DNA of 64,000 bases from Sphingomonas yabuuchiae (lineage in GTDB: Bacteria; Pseudomonadota; Alphaproteobacteria; Sphingomonadales; Sphingomonadaceae). Position 1 is the first letter of the stretch. Each line of letters begins with the position of its first letter. Below the pieces are notes generated by a model that saw nothing but the letters and a program-made list of their open reading frames with translations, was not told the DNA's origin and did not search any database. Shown here one piece after another: positions 43,991 to 53,184 of this stretch. The position numbers and the translations under genes were made by a program. The DNA is taken from positions 62,001 to 126,000 of the forward strand of contig NZ_LDTF01000009.1 in NCBI RefSeq assembly GCF_001477495.1, given 5' to 3'.

Positions 43991-44051
43991 GGGGGCCTTG
44001 TACCCTATCGGGGGCGGGGCTTGAACCGCGAACGTCCGGTGCGCGGGCTTT

Positions 44052-44213
44052 TGTTCGCGCGGAGGCGCGGAGACGCAGAGGGGTTGGGTCTGGGGTCGGC
44101 GTCGGCCATTCCTTCGCCCGCTGCCCCTGCCGCATCGTTGATGATGGAGGAGCGGCCTGTCGGCCGGACGTGACACCTCCGCGTCTCCGCGTCTCCGCAT
44201 GTCCGCGCGAACC
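44052..44213. repeat. Long inverted repeat, GGTTCGCGCGGAG family, copy 2
   Basis: Left arm TGTTCGCGCGGAGGCGCGGAG at 44,053 and right arm CCTCCGCGTCTCCGCGTCTCC to CGCGAACC at about 44,177-44,213, with unrelated DNA between them. Same family as 15,844-16,026. Confidence 0.75.
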
Positions 44214-44219
44214 CCACAT

Positions 44220-44307
44220 CCGTTCGCACTGAGCGAAGTCGAAGCCTACGCCTCACACTATCGGCGAGCGCATCCCGTGCACTTCGACTTCGCTCAGTGC
44301 GAACGGA
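44220..44307. repeat. Inverted repeat, GAGCGAAGTCGAAG family, copy 3
   Basis: CCGTTCGCACTGAGCGAAGTC (44,220-44,240) is the near-perfect reverse complement of GACTTCGCTCAGTGCGAACGG (44,286-44,306). It abuts the previous repeat, so the 335-base gap 43,991-44,325 is almost wholly repeat DNA. Confidence 0.85.
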
Positions 44308-44325
44308 GGCTGGGCAAGGGGCGGA

Positions 44326-44838
44326 TCACCCCCGGTGGAAAATCCGGATCGGCCGCTCATGATAGATCCCCTCGACCGGCGCGCCGTACCCCAGCTTTTC
44401 TGCCAGCCGGATCGACGCGCTATTGCCCGGATCGATGATGCAGCAGGTCCGCCCGATCCCTTGCGCCTCCGCCCAGCCGAGTATCGCGCGCATCGCCTCG
44501 CCCGCATAGCCCTTGCCCTGCGCTGCCGGGATCAGCGTCCACCCCGCCTCCGGCACCGTCAGTTCCGGGGTGATCTCGCGCCGCGATTCCAGCAGGCCCA
44601 TATCGCCCAGCACCTGCCCGGTCGTCCGGTCGCACACCACCCAGGCACCATAGCCGAACACGGTCCAGCACCCGACCGACCGCAACATCCGAATCCAGAC
44701 ATCTTCGCGAGCGCGAGGCTTGCCGCCGATCATGCCGTAAACCGCCGGATCGGCCCACATCGCCGCCAGGGCATCGAGATTGTCGGGATGATGGCCGCGC
44801 AGGGTCAGGCGGTCGGTGGTCAGGATCGGGGCGCTCAT
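44326..44838 (-). CDS. GNAT family N-acetyltransferase, RimJ/RimL-like
   Basis: 170 residues. It begins with ILTTDRLTLRGHHPDNLDAL, typical of RimJ/RimL-like enzymes, and holds the acetyl-CoA binding segment AAQGKGYAGEAMRAILGWA (Q/R-x-x-G-x-G/A). The C-terminal NSASIRLAEKLGYG is the usual signature. The substrate cannot be told. It is 11 bases after recQ's stop on the same strand. Confidence 0.92.
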   Translation of the reverse strand: MSAPILTTDRLTLRGHHPDNLDALAAMWADPAVYGMIGGKPRAREDVWIRMLRSVGCWTVFGYGAWVVCDRTTGQVLGDMGLLESRREITPELTVPEAGWTLIPAAQGKGYAGEAMRAILGWAEAQGIGRTCCIIDPGNSASIRLAEKLGYGAPVEGIYHERPIRIFHRG

Positions 44839-44849
44839 GGCCCGAGAGC

Positions 44850-46619
44850 TTAGCCCGCGTCGCGGATCACCGCCAGAAACGCCTCGCCATAAGCATCCAG
44901 CTTGCGCGCGCCGATGCCGGACAGCAGCGACAGCGCCGCGCGGCCGGTCGGCCGCTGCGCCGCCATGTCGCGCAGCACCGAGTCGTGGAAGATGACATAG
45001 GGCGGGACCCCCGCCTCCTGCGCCAGCTCGCGGCGCTTGGCGCGCAGCGCCTCGAACAGCGGATTGTCCGCCGGATTGGCGGCGACGGGCGCGGCGCGGC
45101 GGCCCTTCTTCTCGCGCTTGGGCGGTACGACCAGCGACAGCCGCGCCTCGCCCTTGATCAGCGCGCGTGCGGCGGGGCCGAACTCCAGCCCGCCATGGTG
45201 ATTGGTGCGCAACGCATCGCGCAGCAGCAGCGCGCGGTGGACGGGCTTCAGCAGCGCCACCTCATCGCCCGACACGATGTTCCAGACCGACAGCGCCTCA
45301 TGCCCGTTCATCAGGCTGCGCTCGGTCGACTGGCCGGTCAGCACCTGCTCGATATAGCCCGCGCCGAACATTTGGCCGGTGCGGAACACCGCCGACAGGA
45401 ATTTCTGCGCGGTCGTGGTCGCATCGACCGCATCGGGGCTGCCGAGGCAATTGTCGCAATTGCCGCAGTCCTCCGCCAGTTCCTCGCCGAAATGGCGTAG
45501 CAGGATGCGGCGGCGGCATCCGCCCGTCTCGACTAATGCGCCCAGCGCCGACAGACGCGCGCGCTCGCCCGCCTGCCGCTCCGGCTCGACCTCGGCCATG
45601 CGCTGCCGCGCACGGGCGAAGTCGTCCGCGCCCCAGAAGAGATGCGCGACCGACGGATCGCCGTCTCTCCCTGCGCGCCCCGTCTCCTGGTAATAGGCCT
45701 CGATCGACTTCGGCAGGCCCGCATGGGCGACGAAGCGGACATCCGGCTTGTCGATGCCCATGCCGAAGGCGACGGTGGCGCAGATCACCATGTCTTCGGA
45801 GGCCACGAAATCGGCCTGGTTCTTCGCGCGCACCGCCGGGTCCAGCCCAGCATGATAGGCACGTACCGGGCGGCCGGTCCGCGCCAGCGCCTCGGCCAGC
45901 TTCTCGGTCGCCGCGCGCGTCTGGGCATAGACGATGCCGGGGCCGGGCGTGTCGGCGACCACCCGCGCGATCTGCAAGTTCACATTCGCCTTGGGGCTGA
46001 TCGCATAGCGAATATTAGGCCGGTCGAAGCCCGAGACGATCATCCCCTCGGCGGGAATACCCAGCTGCTTGGCGATGTCGGCGCGGGTATGCGCATCGGC
46101 GGTCGCGGTCAGCGCGAGCCGGGGCACCTCGGGAAAGGCGTCCATCAGCGGTTCGAGCAGGCGATAGTCGGGGCGGAAGTCGTGCCCCCATTCGCTGACG
46201 CAGTGCGCTTCGTCGATCGCGAACAGGCTGAGCGGCGCGGAGGCGAGCAGCTCGCGGAAATGTCCCGACGATGCGCGCTCCGGCGCCACGTACAGCAGGT
46301 CGAGCTGGCCGTCGCGGAAGCGCGCCATTGTCTCCCCGCGATTCTGGTCGACGCTGGTCAGCGTGGCGGCGCGGATGCCGACCGCCTCGGCCGCACGCAG
46401 CTGGTCATGCATCAGCGCGATCAGCGGGCTGACCACGACGCAGCACCCGTCCATCATCACGGCGGGCAACTGGTAGCAGAGCGACTTGCCCGCACCTGTC
46501 GGCATGACCGCCAGCGTGCGCTGTCGGTTGAGGACACGGTCGACCACCTGTTCCTGCACGCCGCGGAACTGGTTGTACCCGAAAACTTCGTGGAGCTTGG
46601 CAAGGGGGTCGGCGACCAT
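44850..46619 (-). CDS. recQ: ATP-dependent DNA helicase RecQ
   Basis: 589 residues, the normal length. Walker A is TGAGKS at 41-46, the DEAH box at 136-139 and the RecQ-specific loop SEWGHDFRPDY follows. The RQC zinc site is CRRRILLRHFGEELAEDC with GNCDNC. A C-terminal HRDC domain follows (about 515-589). It unwinds DNA 3' to 5' in recombination and replication-fork repair. Confidence 0.97.
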   Translation of the reverse strand: MVADPLAKLHEVFGYNQFRGVQEQVVDRVLNRQRTLAVMPTGAGKSLCYQLPAVMMDGCCVVVSPLIALMHDQLRAAEAVGIRAATLTSVDQNRGETMARFRDGQLDLLYVAPERASSGHFRELLASAPLSLFAIDEAHCVSEWGHDFRPDYRLLEPLMDAFPEVPRLALTATADAHTRADIAKQLGIPAEGMIVSGFDRPNIRYAISPKANVNLQIARVVADTPGPGIVYAQTRAATEKLAEALARTGRPVRAYHAGLDPAVRAKNQADFVASEDMVICATVAFGMGIDKPDVRFVAHAGLPKSIEAYYQETGRAGRDGDPSVAHLFWGADDFARARQRMAEVEPERQAGERARLSALGALVETGGCRRRILLRHFGEELAEDCGNCDNCLGSPDAVDATTTAQKFLSAVFRTGQMFGAGYIEQVLTGQSTERSLMNGHEALSVWNIVSGDEVALLKPVHRALLLRDALRTNHHGGLEFGPAARALIKGEARLSLVVPPKREKKGRRAAPVAANPADNPLFEALRAKRRELAQEAGVPPYVIFHDSVLRDMAAQRPTGRAALSLLSGIGARKLDAYGEAFLAVIRDAG

Positions 46620-46796
46620 CGCCGTGCATGTAGCGATGCCATGGGGGCGGGGGAAGGGTGGTGGGACCCTCCGGCGCGTCGTCGCACGGGCCGAGGCCGG
46701 ATTTCCTTATCGCGATAGTGCAAAGATACCAGGAAACTTCCGTGCGCCCCGGGATTTTGACCCTCCATCATCCCAAAGCCAAAGAGGAGATGTTCC

Positions 46797-47081
46797 ATGA
46801 ACACCGACACGATGAATGGTGCGGCCACCGACTTCGGCGGCAAGGTCAAGCAGGGCATGGGCGCCATGCTGGGCGACGAGTCGATGGAAGCCGAGGGCAA
46901 GGGCGAACAGCTGAGCGGCAAGACGCAGAAGGCGTTCGGCGATGCCAAGACCAGCGTCGACCAGACGGTCCGCCCGCTGCTCGACCAGGCGCGCCAGTTC
47001 GTGAAGGATCGCCCCTTCGCCTCTGCGGCCCTGGGCGGCGTCGTGGGCCTCGCGCTGCTGAACACGCTGCGCGGCAAGTAA
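46797..47081 (+). CDS. CsbD-like stress protein with membrane anchor
   Basis: 94 residues. The N-terminal half matches CsbD (DFGGKVKQGMGAMLGDESME, AEGKGEQLSGKTQKAFGDAK). The C-terminal part adds a DUF883-like short hydrophobic segment (SAALGGVVGLALLNTL), suggesting membrane association. A GAGGAG ribosome binding site is present. CsbD genes are usually under general stress control; I see no certain sigma element. Confidence 0.9.
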   Translation: MNTDTMNGAATDFGGKVKQGMGAMLGDESMEAEGKGEQLSGKTQKAFGDAKTSVDQTVRPLLDQARQFVKDRPFASAALGGVVGLALLNTLRGK

Positions 47082-47101
47082 GCCGAACGGTACAGCGAAA
47101 G

Positions 47102-47132
47102 GGGCGGTGCCGCTGGTCGGCGCCGCCCTTTT
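47102..47132 (+). terminator. Rho-independent terminator after csbD-like gene
   Basis: GGGCGGTGCCG pairs with CGGCGCCGCCC (one G-U) and is followed by TTTT, 20 bases after the stop. Confidence 0.8.
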
Positions 47133-47249
47133 CATGCGCGCCGTGGCGGCATGAGATAAATTCGCGCCTGGCGCGAGCCATCATGCTTTGTCGGCGATAT
47201 CCTGCCCTCGTAGCATTCCTCCCTCAACGCCATCGTGGAGGAGGCAGAC

Positions 47250-48236
47250 GTGTCGCGGTCCGGAATTTTGCTCGCCCTCGGGCTGATCATCGCCGGAGTG
47301 GCATCGGCTGAGACGAGGCAAAAGCCGCCGCCCCTCGACAAGCATGAACGCGTCGGCGGGTGGCAGCCCGCCGATGGCGGGGTGCAGATTCCCCTCTGGC
47401 CCGAGGGCATACCGCTTGCCAAACCCGATAGCGGCGGCCGGCCGGAGGCGACCGGCAACGGCACCGGCATGGTCGGCGGTCGCCTCTGGCATTGGGCCAG
47501 CTATGTCACGCGCCCGACCATGACCGTCTATCGGCCCAAGGATCATAATAGTGGGGCCGCGATCCTCGTCCTGCCCGGCGGCGGGTTCGAGGTGGTGGCG
47601 ACGGACTTGGAAGGCACCGAAATCTGTGGCTGGGCGGTGCGACAGGGCATGACATGCGCCATGCTGAAATATCGGGTGCCGCAGGCTTGGCCTATCGTGA
47701 AAGGCCGGCAGCAGCGGCCGAAACGGCTTTTGGCGCTGGAGGATGCGCAGCGTGCGATGGGATTGCTGCGCGCGCAGGCGGCGACCTATGGCATCGATCC
47801 ACACCGGATTGGCGCGATTGGCTTTTCGGCGGGGGCCTATCTGGTCGCGAATATGAGCAATACGACGGAGCGGACCTATCCCGCCACCGACGCAGCCGAT
47901 CGGTTGTCATCCCGGCCCGATTTCGCGATCATCGCCTACACCGCGCGAATGCTGGATGACAGCAAGGGGCGCAACAGCCTGGAGCTACGTCCTTGGGTAA
48001 CGATCAGCCCCCAGGCACCGCCGACGCTGATCCTCCATGCGATGAACGATCGAACGGACGATATCCGCCAGCCATTGGCCTATGCGTTGGCGCTGAACGA
48101 TGCGGGTGTGCCCGTCGATATGCGGGTTTATGCCAAGGGTGGCCATGCCTTCGGCCTGCGCCCGACCGCCGATCCGATCACGACCCGCTGGCCCGGCCAG
48201 GTCCGACAATGGCTGCATGATATCGGCATCATGTGA
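47250..48236 (+). CDS. Exported alpha/beta hydrolase, acetyl-xylan-esterase-like
   Basis: 328 residues from GTG 47250, after a GGAGGAGG site; GTG 47235 is a weaker alternative. Signal peptide SRSGILLALGLIIAGVASA. Fold and motifs fit the BD-FAE/axe-like carbohydrate esterases: oxyanion loop LVLPGGGFEVVA, nucleophile in IGFSAGAYL, acid in ILHAMNDRTDD and His in AKGGHAFGLRP. It probably deacetylates or de-esterifies sugars in the periplasm. No linked polysaccharide genes are present. Confidence 0.87.
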   Translation: MSRSGILLALGLIIAGVASAETRQKPPPLDKHERVGGWQPADGGVQIPLWPEGIPLAKPDSGGRPEATGNGTGMVGGRLWHWASYVTRPTMTVYRPKDHNSGAAILVLPGGGFEVVATDLEGTEICGWAVRQGMTCAMLKYRVPQAWPIVKGRQQRPKRLLALEDAQRAMGLLRAQAATYGIDPHRIGAIGFSAGAYLVANMSNTTERTYPATDAADRLSSRPDFAIIAYTARMLDDSKGRNSLELRPWVTISPQAPPTLILHAMNDRTDDIRQPLAYALALNDAGVPVDMRVYAKGGHAFGLRPTADPITTRWPGQVRQWLHDIGIM

Positions 48237-48286
48237 ATCGCAACCCCGCTTGCCCCGTCCGGCCCCATGGCCTAGCGCTTTGGCCC

Positions 48287-48868
48287 ATGAAGCGATTGGC
48301 CATTTACTGCGGGTCGGCGACCCCCTCCGACCCCCAATATATCGAGACCGCGCGCGAGGTCGGGCGTGGACTGGCGGAGCGGGGGATCGGCGTCGTCTAT
48401 GGCGGCGGGCGGCTGGGCCTGATGGGTGCGGTGGCGGATGCGGCACTGGCGGCGGGCGGCGAGGTGATCGGCATCATCCCGCAGGCGCTGGTCGATGCCG
48501 AGGTCGCGCATCGCGGCCTGACCGAGCTGCACGTCGTGCCGGGCATGCACGAGCGCAAGAAGGCGTTCACCGACCTGTCGGACGGTTTCATCACCATCGC
48601 GGGCGGCACCGGGACGATGGACGAACTGTGGGAAGCGCTGAGCTGGGCGCAGCTGGGCTATCATGCCGATCCGGTCGGACTGCTCAACACCGGCGGCTAT
48701 TACGACCATCTCGTCGCCTTCTGGGAGAAGATGGGCGAGGTCGGTTTCCTACGGCCGCAGCATCGCGAGCTGCTGATCGTCGACACCACGCTCGACGGCC
48801 TGCTCGACCGGATGGGCGCGCATGTGCCGACCCAGCCGATCGTGCGCATGAACGCGGACGATCTGTGA
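48287..48868 (+). CDS. LOG family Rossmann-fold protein (TIGR00730)
   Basis: 193 residues from ATG 48287. IYCGSATPSDPQYIETAREV and VVYGGGRLGLMGAVADAA form the nucleotide-binding N-terminus; the family motif appears as GGTGTMDELWEALSWAQLG and PGMHERKK gives the catalytic Arg. LOG proteins release cytokinin-type bases from their nucleoside monophosphates; in bacteria the substrate may be AMP-like. Its TGA overlaps the GTG start of crtB (GTGA), so the two are coupled although no shared function is known. Confidence 0.93.
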   Translation: MKRLAIYCGSATPSDPQYIETAREVGRGLAERGIGVVYGGGRLGLMGAVADAALAAGGEVIGIIPQALVDAEVAHRGLTELHVVPGMHERKKAFTDLSDGFITIAGGTGTMDELWEALSWAQLGYHADPVGLLNTGGYYDHLVAFWEKMGEVGFLRPQHRELLIVDTTLDGLLDRMGAHVPTQPIVRMNADDL

Positions 48869-49815
48869 GCGACGCCGCCGCCCCGACCGAGCGCGACGCG
48901 CTGGTGGCGGCGGCGCGGGCCTCGATCGCCAGGGGCTCGAAGAGCTTTGCGGCGGCGAGCCTGTTGTTCGATCCCGAGACGCGCGCGCGGGCCTGGCTGC
49001 TCTATGCCTGGTGCCGCCGCTGCGACGATATCGCCGACGGGCAGGATCATGGCCATGGCATGACCCGCGTCGCCGATGCGCCCGTGCGGCTGGCCGAATT
49101 GACCGAGAAGACCGAGGCGGCACTGGCTGGCCGGGTGGTCGGCGACCCGGCCTTCGACGCGCTCCGTGTGGTCGTGGCCGAGACAGGGATGCCGCATCGC
49201 TGGCCGCGCGACCTGATCGCCGGATTCGCGCTGGATGCCCAGGACTGGCGGCCGGAGACCGAGGACGATCTCTACCGCTATTGCTATCACGTGGCGGGCG
49301 TCGTCGGCTGCATGATGGCGGTGACGATGGGCGTCGCGCCGGACGATGACGCGGTGCTCGACCGCGCCTGCGACCTGGGCATGGCGTTTCAGCTGGCCAA
49401 TATCGCGCGCGACATCGCCGAGGATGCGGGGGCGGGGCGGCATTATCTGCCGCGCCAGTGGCTGGCCTATAAGAGCATCGCGCCCGACGCGATCATGGCG
49501 CCGTCGCACCGGCCCGGCCTGAGCGCCCTGGCACGGCGACTGACCGATCAGGCCGCCTTGTTCGAGGCGAGTGCGCGGATGGGGACGCCCGCGCTCTCCT
49601 ATCGTTCGGCCTGGGCGGTGTTGTCGGCGGCGGCGATCTATGGCGCGATCGGGCGCAAGGTGGCCAAGCGCGGGCGCAGGGCCTGGGATGGGCGGGTCGG
49701 CACCGGCAAGCTGGAGAAGCTCGGCTTCATGACGCGCGCCAGCATCCAGGCCGCGCGACGGGATAGGATGCGAATTACCCCACGCGATCCAGGGCTGTGG
49801 ACACGACCGCGTTAA
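48865..49815 (+). CDS. crtB: Phytoene synthase
   Basis: 316 residues from GTG 48865. The two aspartate-rich motifs of head-to-head prenyl synthases are present: CRRCDDIADG and NIARDIAED. RHYLPRQWL is the third signature. It condenses two GGPP molecules to phytoene, the first committed carotenoid step; the product is used by CrtI at 54,284. The C-terminal end is basic. The larger frame open upstream is a shadow. Confidence 0.95.
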   Translation: MSDAAAPTERDALVAAARASIARGSKSFAAASLLFDPETRARAWLLYAWCRRCDDIADGQDHGHGMTRVADAPVRLAELTEKTEAALAGRVVGDPAFDALRVVVAETGMPHRWPRDLIAGFALDAQDWRPETEDDLYRYCYHVAGVVGCMMAVTMGVAPDDDAVLDRACDLGMAFQLANIARDIAEDAGAGRHYLPRQWLAYKSIAPDAIMAPSHRPGLSALARRLTDQAALFEASARMGTPALSYRSAWAVLSAAAIYGAIGRKVAKRGRRAWDGRVGTGKLEKLGFMTRASIQAARRDRMRITPRDPGLWTRPR

Positions 49816-49858
49816 GCCCGCGCACATACCCCCGTTCAGCCAGAACGGAGAAAGGGCT

Positions 49859-50089
49859 TCAGCCCTTGGTCGGCTTGCGTTCGGTCTTGACCATCTGTGC
49901 ACCCATGCGGCGGCAATCGGCGCCGATCACGGGATAGGGGACGTCGGTGTTGGCGGCGATGCGGTTGGCCAGGTCGGCCCGGCACTTCGCCATGGTTTCA
50001 TAGCGGGCGGGGACCATGCGCGCCTCCGTGCAGTCCACGCTGCCGTCGCCACAACCCAGGATCGCCATCACGAAAAAAACTGGCTGCAT
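49859..50089 (-). CDS. Small exported protein of unknown function
   Basis: 76 residues from ATG 50089. A short hydrophobic N-terminus (MQPVFFVMAILGCG) may be a signal or lipoprotein-like segment. The rest has three further cysteines (DCTEARMVP, AKCRADLANRI, GADCRRMGAQM), so disulfides are plausible. The frame stays open upstream to 50,203. Similar cysteine-patterned short proteins are common in sphingomonads; no family name comes to mind. Confidence 0.65.
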   Translation of the reverse strand: MQPVFFVMAILGCGDGSVDCTEARMVPARYETMAKCRADLANRIAANTDVPYPVIGADCRRMGAQMVKTERKPTKG

Positions 50090-50250
50090 AACCGCCTCCA
50101 CTTGGAAGGAAAAACACATCAGCGCGGCCGGAGGTTCCGATTTCGCGCCTGTCGGGCGGCGGGACAGATTGCCTTTTTCGCTAGGGACAGCTGCGTCGGC
50201 CATGCCATCGGGATTGAACTGCAGGCCCGATCATCCGACATGGTTCGGAC

Positions 50251-52077
50251 ATGCCCCCAATCGATCCCACCGCCGGGACGGCCGACCGGCCGCTGATCCC
50301 GACGCTCCGCCGCTTCCTCCCCTATCTCTGGCCCGCCGGAGAGCCCGGCCTGCGCCTGCGGATCGTGGCGGCGATGGCGCTCGTCATCCTGTCCAAGCTG
50401 GTCCAGGTGTTGGGGGCGGCCTATACGTTCAAATATGCGGTCGACCGGATGGCGGCGAACGATCGGAGTGCGGTGACGCTCGTGATCCTGCTGGTCGTCG
50501 GCTATGCGGGCGCGCGGTTCGCGACCACCCTGTTCGACAATCTGCGCAATGCGGTGTTCGAGATGGTCGGGCAGGATGCGACCCGACGCCTGTCAGCGGA
50601 CGTGTTCCGCCACCTCCACCGCCTGTCGCTGCGCTTCCATCTGGAGCGGCGGACGGGCGCCGTCACCAAGGTCGTCGAGCGGGGGACCAAGAGCATCGAC
50701 ACGATGCTGTATTTCCTGCTCTTCAACATCGCGCCGACCGTGCTGGAACTGGGACTGGTCCTGGCGATCTTCGGGCGCAGCTTCGGACCCGTGCTGGTCG
50801 TCACCACCATCGCGATGGTCGTCCTTTATATCGTCTTCACCCGCAAGGTGACCGACTGGCGCAATGCCTTGCGCACGCAGATGAACGACCTCGACACCGG
50901 CGCGGTCGCGCATGCGGTCGACTCGCTGCTGAATTTCGAGACGGTCAAATATTTCAACGCCGAGGAGCGTGAGGCGCGGCGGTATGAGAACGGCGTCGCC
51001 GCCTATGCGCGCGCGGCCACCAAGTCGGAAAACTCGCTGGCCTGGCTGAACGTCGGGCAGGCGGCGATCACCAGCCTGATGCTGGGCTTCGCCATGGCCT
51101 GGGTCGTGCGCGAATGGAGCCGGGGCGGGGCGTCGGCGGGTGACGTGGTGCTCGTGTCGACCCTGTTGTCGCAGCTGTTCCGGCCGCTCGACCTGCTCGG
51201 CATGGTCTATCGCACGATCCGTCAGGGCGTGATCGACATGGGCGCGATGTTCGACCTGATCGACACGCCCGCCGAAGTCGTCGACACGCCCGGCGCGCCG
51301 CTGTTGAAGGTGACCGGCGGGCATGTCCGCTTCGACGATGTCGTCTTCGGCTATGATCCCGAGCGGACCATCCTGAAGGGGCTGACGCTCGACATACCCG
51401 CGGGCACGACCTGCGCGGTAGTCGGGCCGTCGGGCGCGGGCAAGTCGACGCTCGCGCGCCTTCTCTATCGCTTCTACGACGTGAATTCCGGCGCGATCAC
51501 CATCGACGGCCAGCCAGTGTCGGCAGTGGCGCAGGACAGCGTGCGCGCCGCGATCGGCATCGTGCCGCAGGATACGGTGCTGTTCAACGAGACCATCGGC
51601 TACAACATCGCCTATGGCCGCGAGGGCGCCGACCAGACCGATGTCGAACGCGCCGCGAAGGGCGCGGCCATCGCCGACTTCATCGAGCGCCAGCCCCAGG
51701 GCTATGCGACCCGCGTCGGCGAGCGCGGGCTGAAGCTGTCGGGCGGCGAAAAGCAGCGCGTGGCGATCGCGCGCACGCTGCTGAAGAACCCGCCGATCCT
51801 GATCCTGGACGAAGCGACCAGTGCGCTCGACAGCCGGACCGAGGCGGACATCCTCGCCACGCTCCAGGCGATCGAGCGCGGGCGGACCACCCTGGTCATC
51901 GCGCACCGTCTGTCGACCGTCGTCCATGCCGACCAGATCGTCGTCCTCGACGGCGGCCGCGTGGCCGAGCGCGGCATGCACGGCGAATTGCTGGCGAAGG
52001 GCGGGCTCTATGCCGAGATGTGGGCGCGCCAGGCTGCCGAGGTCGAGCAGGCCGAGGAAGACGCGATGCTGGCGTGA
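50251..52077 (+). CDS. Atm1-type ABC exporter, fused permease and ATPase
   Basis: 608 residues. Six transmembrane helices (residues about 35-320) precede a nucleotide-binding domain. The membrane part carries the Atm1 hallmark VVERGTKSIDTMLYFLLFNI. Walker A is GPSGAGKST (392-400), signature LSGGEKQRVAIAR, Walker B LILDEATSALD with D520. Atm1-type half transporters work as homodimers and export glutathione-linked sulfur or metal conjugates, protecting against heavy metals. A family B repeat begins within its stop codon. Confidence 0.93.
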   Translation: MPPIDPTAGTADRPLIPTLRRFLPYLWPAGEPGLRLRIVAAMALVILSKLVQVLGAAYTFKYAVDRMAANDRSAVTLVILLVVGYAGARFATTLFDNLRNAVFEMVGQDATRRLSADVFRHLHRLSLRFHLERRTGAVTKVVERGTKSIDTMLYFLLFNIAPTVLELGLVLAIFGRSFGPVLVVTTIAMVVLYIVFTRKVTDWRNALRTQMNDLDTGAVAHAVDSLLNFETVKYFNAEEREARRYENGVAAYARAATKSENSLAWLNVGQAAITSLMLGFAMAWVVREWSRGGASAGDVVLVSTLLSQLFRPLDLLGMVYRTIRQGVIDMGAMFDLIDTPAEVVDTPGAPLLKVTGGHVRFDDVVFGYDPERTILKGLTLDIPAGTTCAVVGPSGAGKSTLARLLYRFYDVNSGAITIDGQPVSAVAQDSVRAAIGIVPQDTVLFNETIGYNIAYGREGADQTDVERAAKGAAIADFIERQPQGYATRVGERGLKLSGGEKQRVAIARTLLKNPPILILDEATSALDSRTEADILATLQAIERGRTTLVIAHRLSTVVHADQIVVLDGGRVAERGMHGELLAKGGLYAEMWARQAAEVEQAEEDAMLA

Positions 52078-52204
52078 TCCTCCCCGGCACGGGGAGGGGG
52101 ACCATCCGAAGGATGGTGGAAGGGGATCGCCTCATGGGACGTCCTTGACGGCACGCCCCCTCCGTCAGCGCTGCGCGCTGCCACCTCCCCATGCCGGGGA
52201 GGAT
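52077..52204. repeat. REP-like palindromic element, family B copy 4
   Basis: ATCCTCCCCGGCACGGGGAGG, inner GGGACCATCCGAAGGATGGTGG, GTCAGCGCTGCGCGCTG, and closing CCTCCCCATGCCGGGGAGGAT. It fills the space between two convergent genes and may terminate both. Confidence 0.87.
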
Positions 52205-52205
52205 G

Positions 52206-53111
52206 TTATCGGCAACTCAGCCGTATCTGCCGGGCGGGCTTGTCGAACACGATCGACGAACAGCGGTTTAGCTGGTCCGCACCAATCGACAGGCGGTCGC
52301 GCTTGATGTCGTGCTTACCTTTGCCGGTCACCACAACCTCATTGGGATCGGCATGCTGATCGGCGTCTGCGATCGTGTCAGTATTGCCATGATCGACCGT
52401 GCGTACCCCCAGCGTCGCAATACTCAGCGGGCCGACCGTAAGGGGTGTTGCCAAGGTCATCGCGCGAATCGGTCGCTCGACACCAAAAGCGATCTCGGCC
52501 GGGCTAGTTGATCCCGACAGTGTGCCGCCATAGGCTCGAGCAAGTCGCACTGCCGCCCCCGCATTGGCCAACGTACGTGGATGATGGGGGTCGAAGCGAA
52601 CCCGCATCGGTTGCCCCTCGACCATGATGATCGCGAAACGCTCGGCCCAGCCGCCGAACAGATCGCCCTGATCAACCATTGGAAATACAGTGGTTCGCTC
52701 ACCTGCGACGGAATCGCGCAGGCGGAAGTGAACGATCGGATCGGGCAGGCTCCCCGGTCCGAATACGCCTGCTATACCAGATGCAAATGGCTTTTCGGTG
52801 AAGCCGATGCGACGTTTGGCGGGATTTCCGCCGCCAAACGCGACCCGCGCCAAGGCTGTGCCGCCGGAGATCCTGACGTTGGGCCCGAAGCCCATCATGA
52901 AGCCGAACATGCCCGGCTTCATGCTGGAGGCTTTGGCAAATTCGGTGGTGATGATGGGCATCGCTGTCGCCCCCGGATCGATCCGCACGGTGCGGGTGAC
53001 GCCGTTGATCGTGACCGGCACCAGGCCGTCCGGCGCGATCACGCGCTCGGTCGGCGGCGGCGCGGCGGCCGTCAGGGTGGCCAGCAAGAGCCAGGCAAAA
53101 CGGCGCATCAT
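52206..53111 (-). CDS. Exported retropepsin-like protein with altered active site
   Basis: 301 residues from ATG 53111, preceded by GGGAGA. Signal peptide RRFAWLLLATLTAAAPPP. The segment VPVTINGVTRTVRIDPGATA has the shape of a retroviral-type aspartyl protease start, but the usual D-T/S-G is DPG. A second half starts at AIIMVEGQPMRVRFDP, again without D-T/S-G. It is probably a degenerate, non-catalytic member. Alternative: unrelated periplasmic beta protein. Confidence 0.55.
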   Translation of the reverse strand: MMRRFAWLLLATLTAAAPPPTERVIAPDGLVPVTINGVTRTVRIDPGATAMPIITTEFAKASSMKPGMFGFMMGFGPNVRISGGTALARVAFGGGNPAKRRIGFTEKPFASGIAGVFGPGSLPDPIVHFRLRDSVAGERTTVFPMVDQGDLFGGWAERFAIIMVEGQPMRVRFDPHHPRTLANAGAAVRLARAYGGTLSGSTSPAEIAFGVERPIRAMTLATPLTVGPLSIATLGVRTVDHGNTDTIADADQHADPNEVVVTGKGKHDIKRDRLSIGADQLNRCSSIVFDKPARQIRLSCR

Positions 53112-53184
53112 GATATCTCCCGGTGTCGTGACGACCGGGTAACGATCAAGGGTAATCATGTCGGCTTTGTGGCCGGACCGGACT

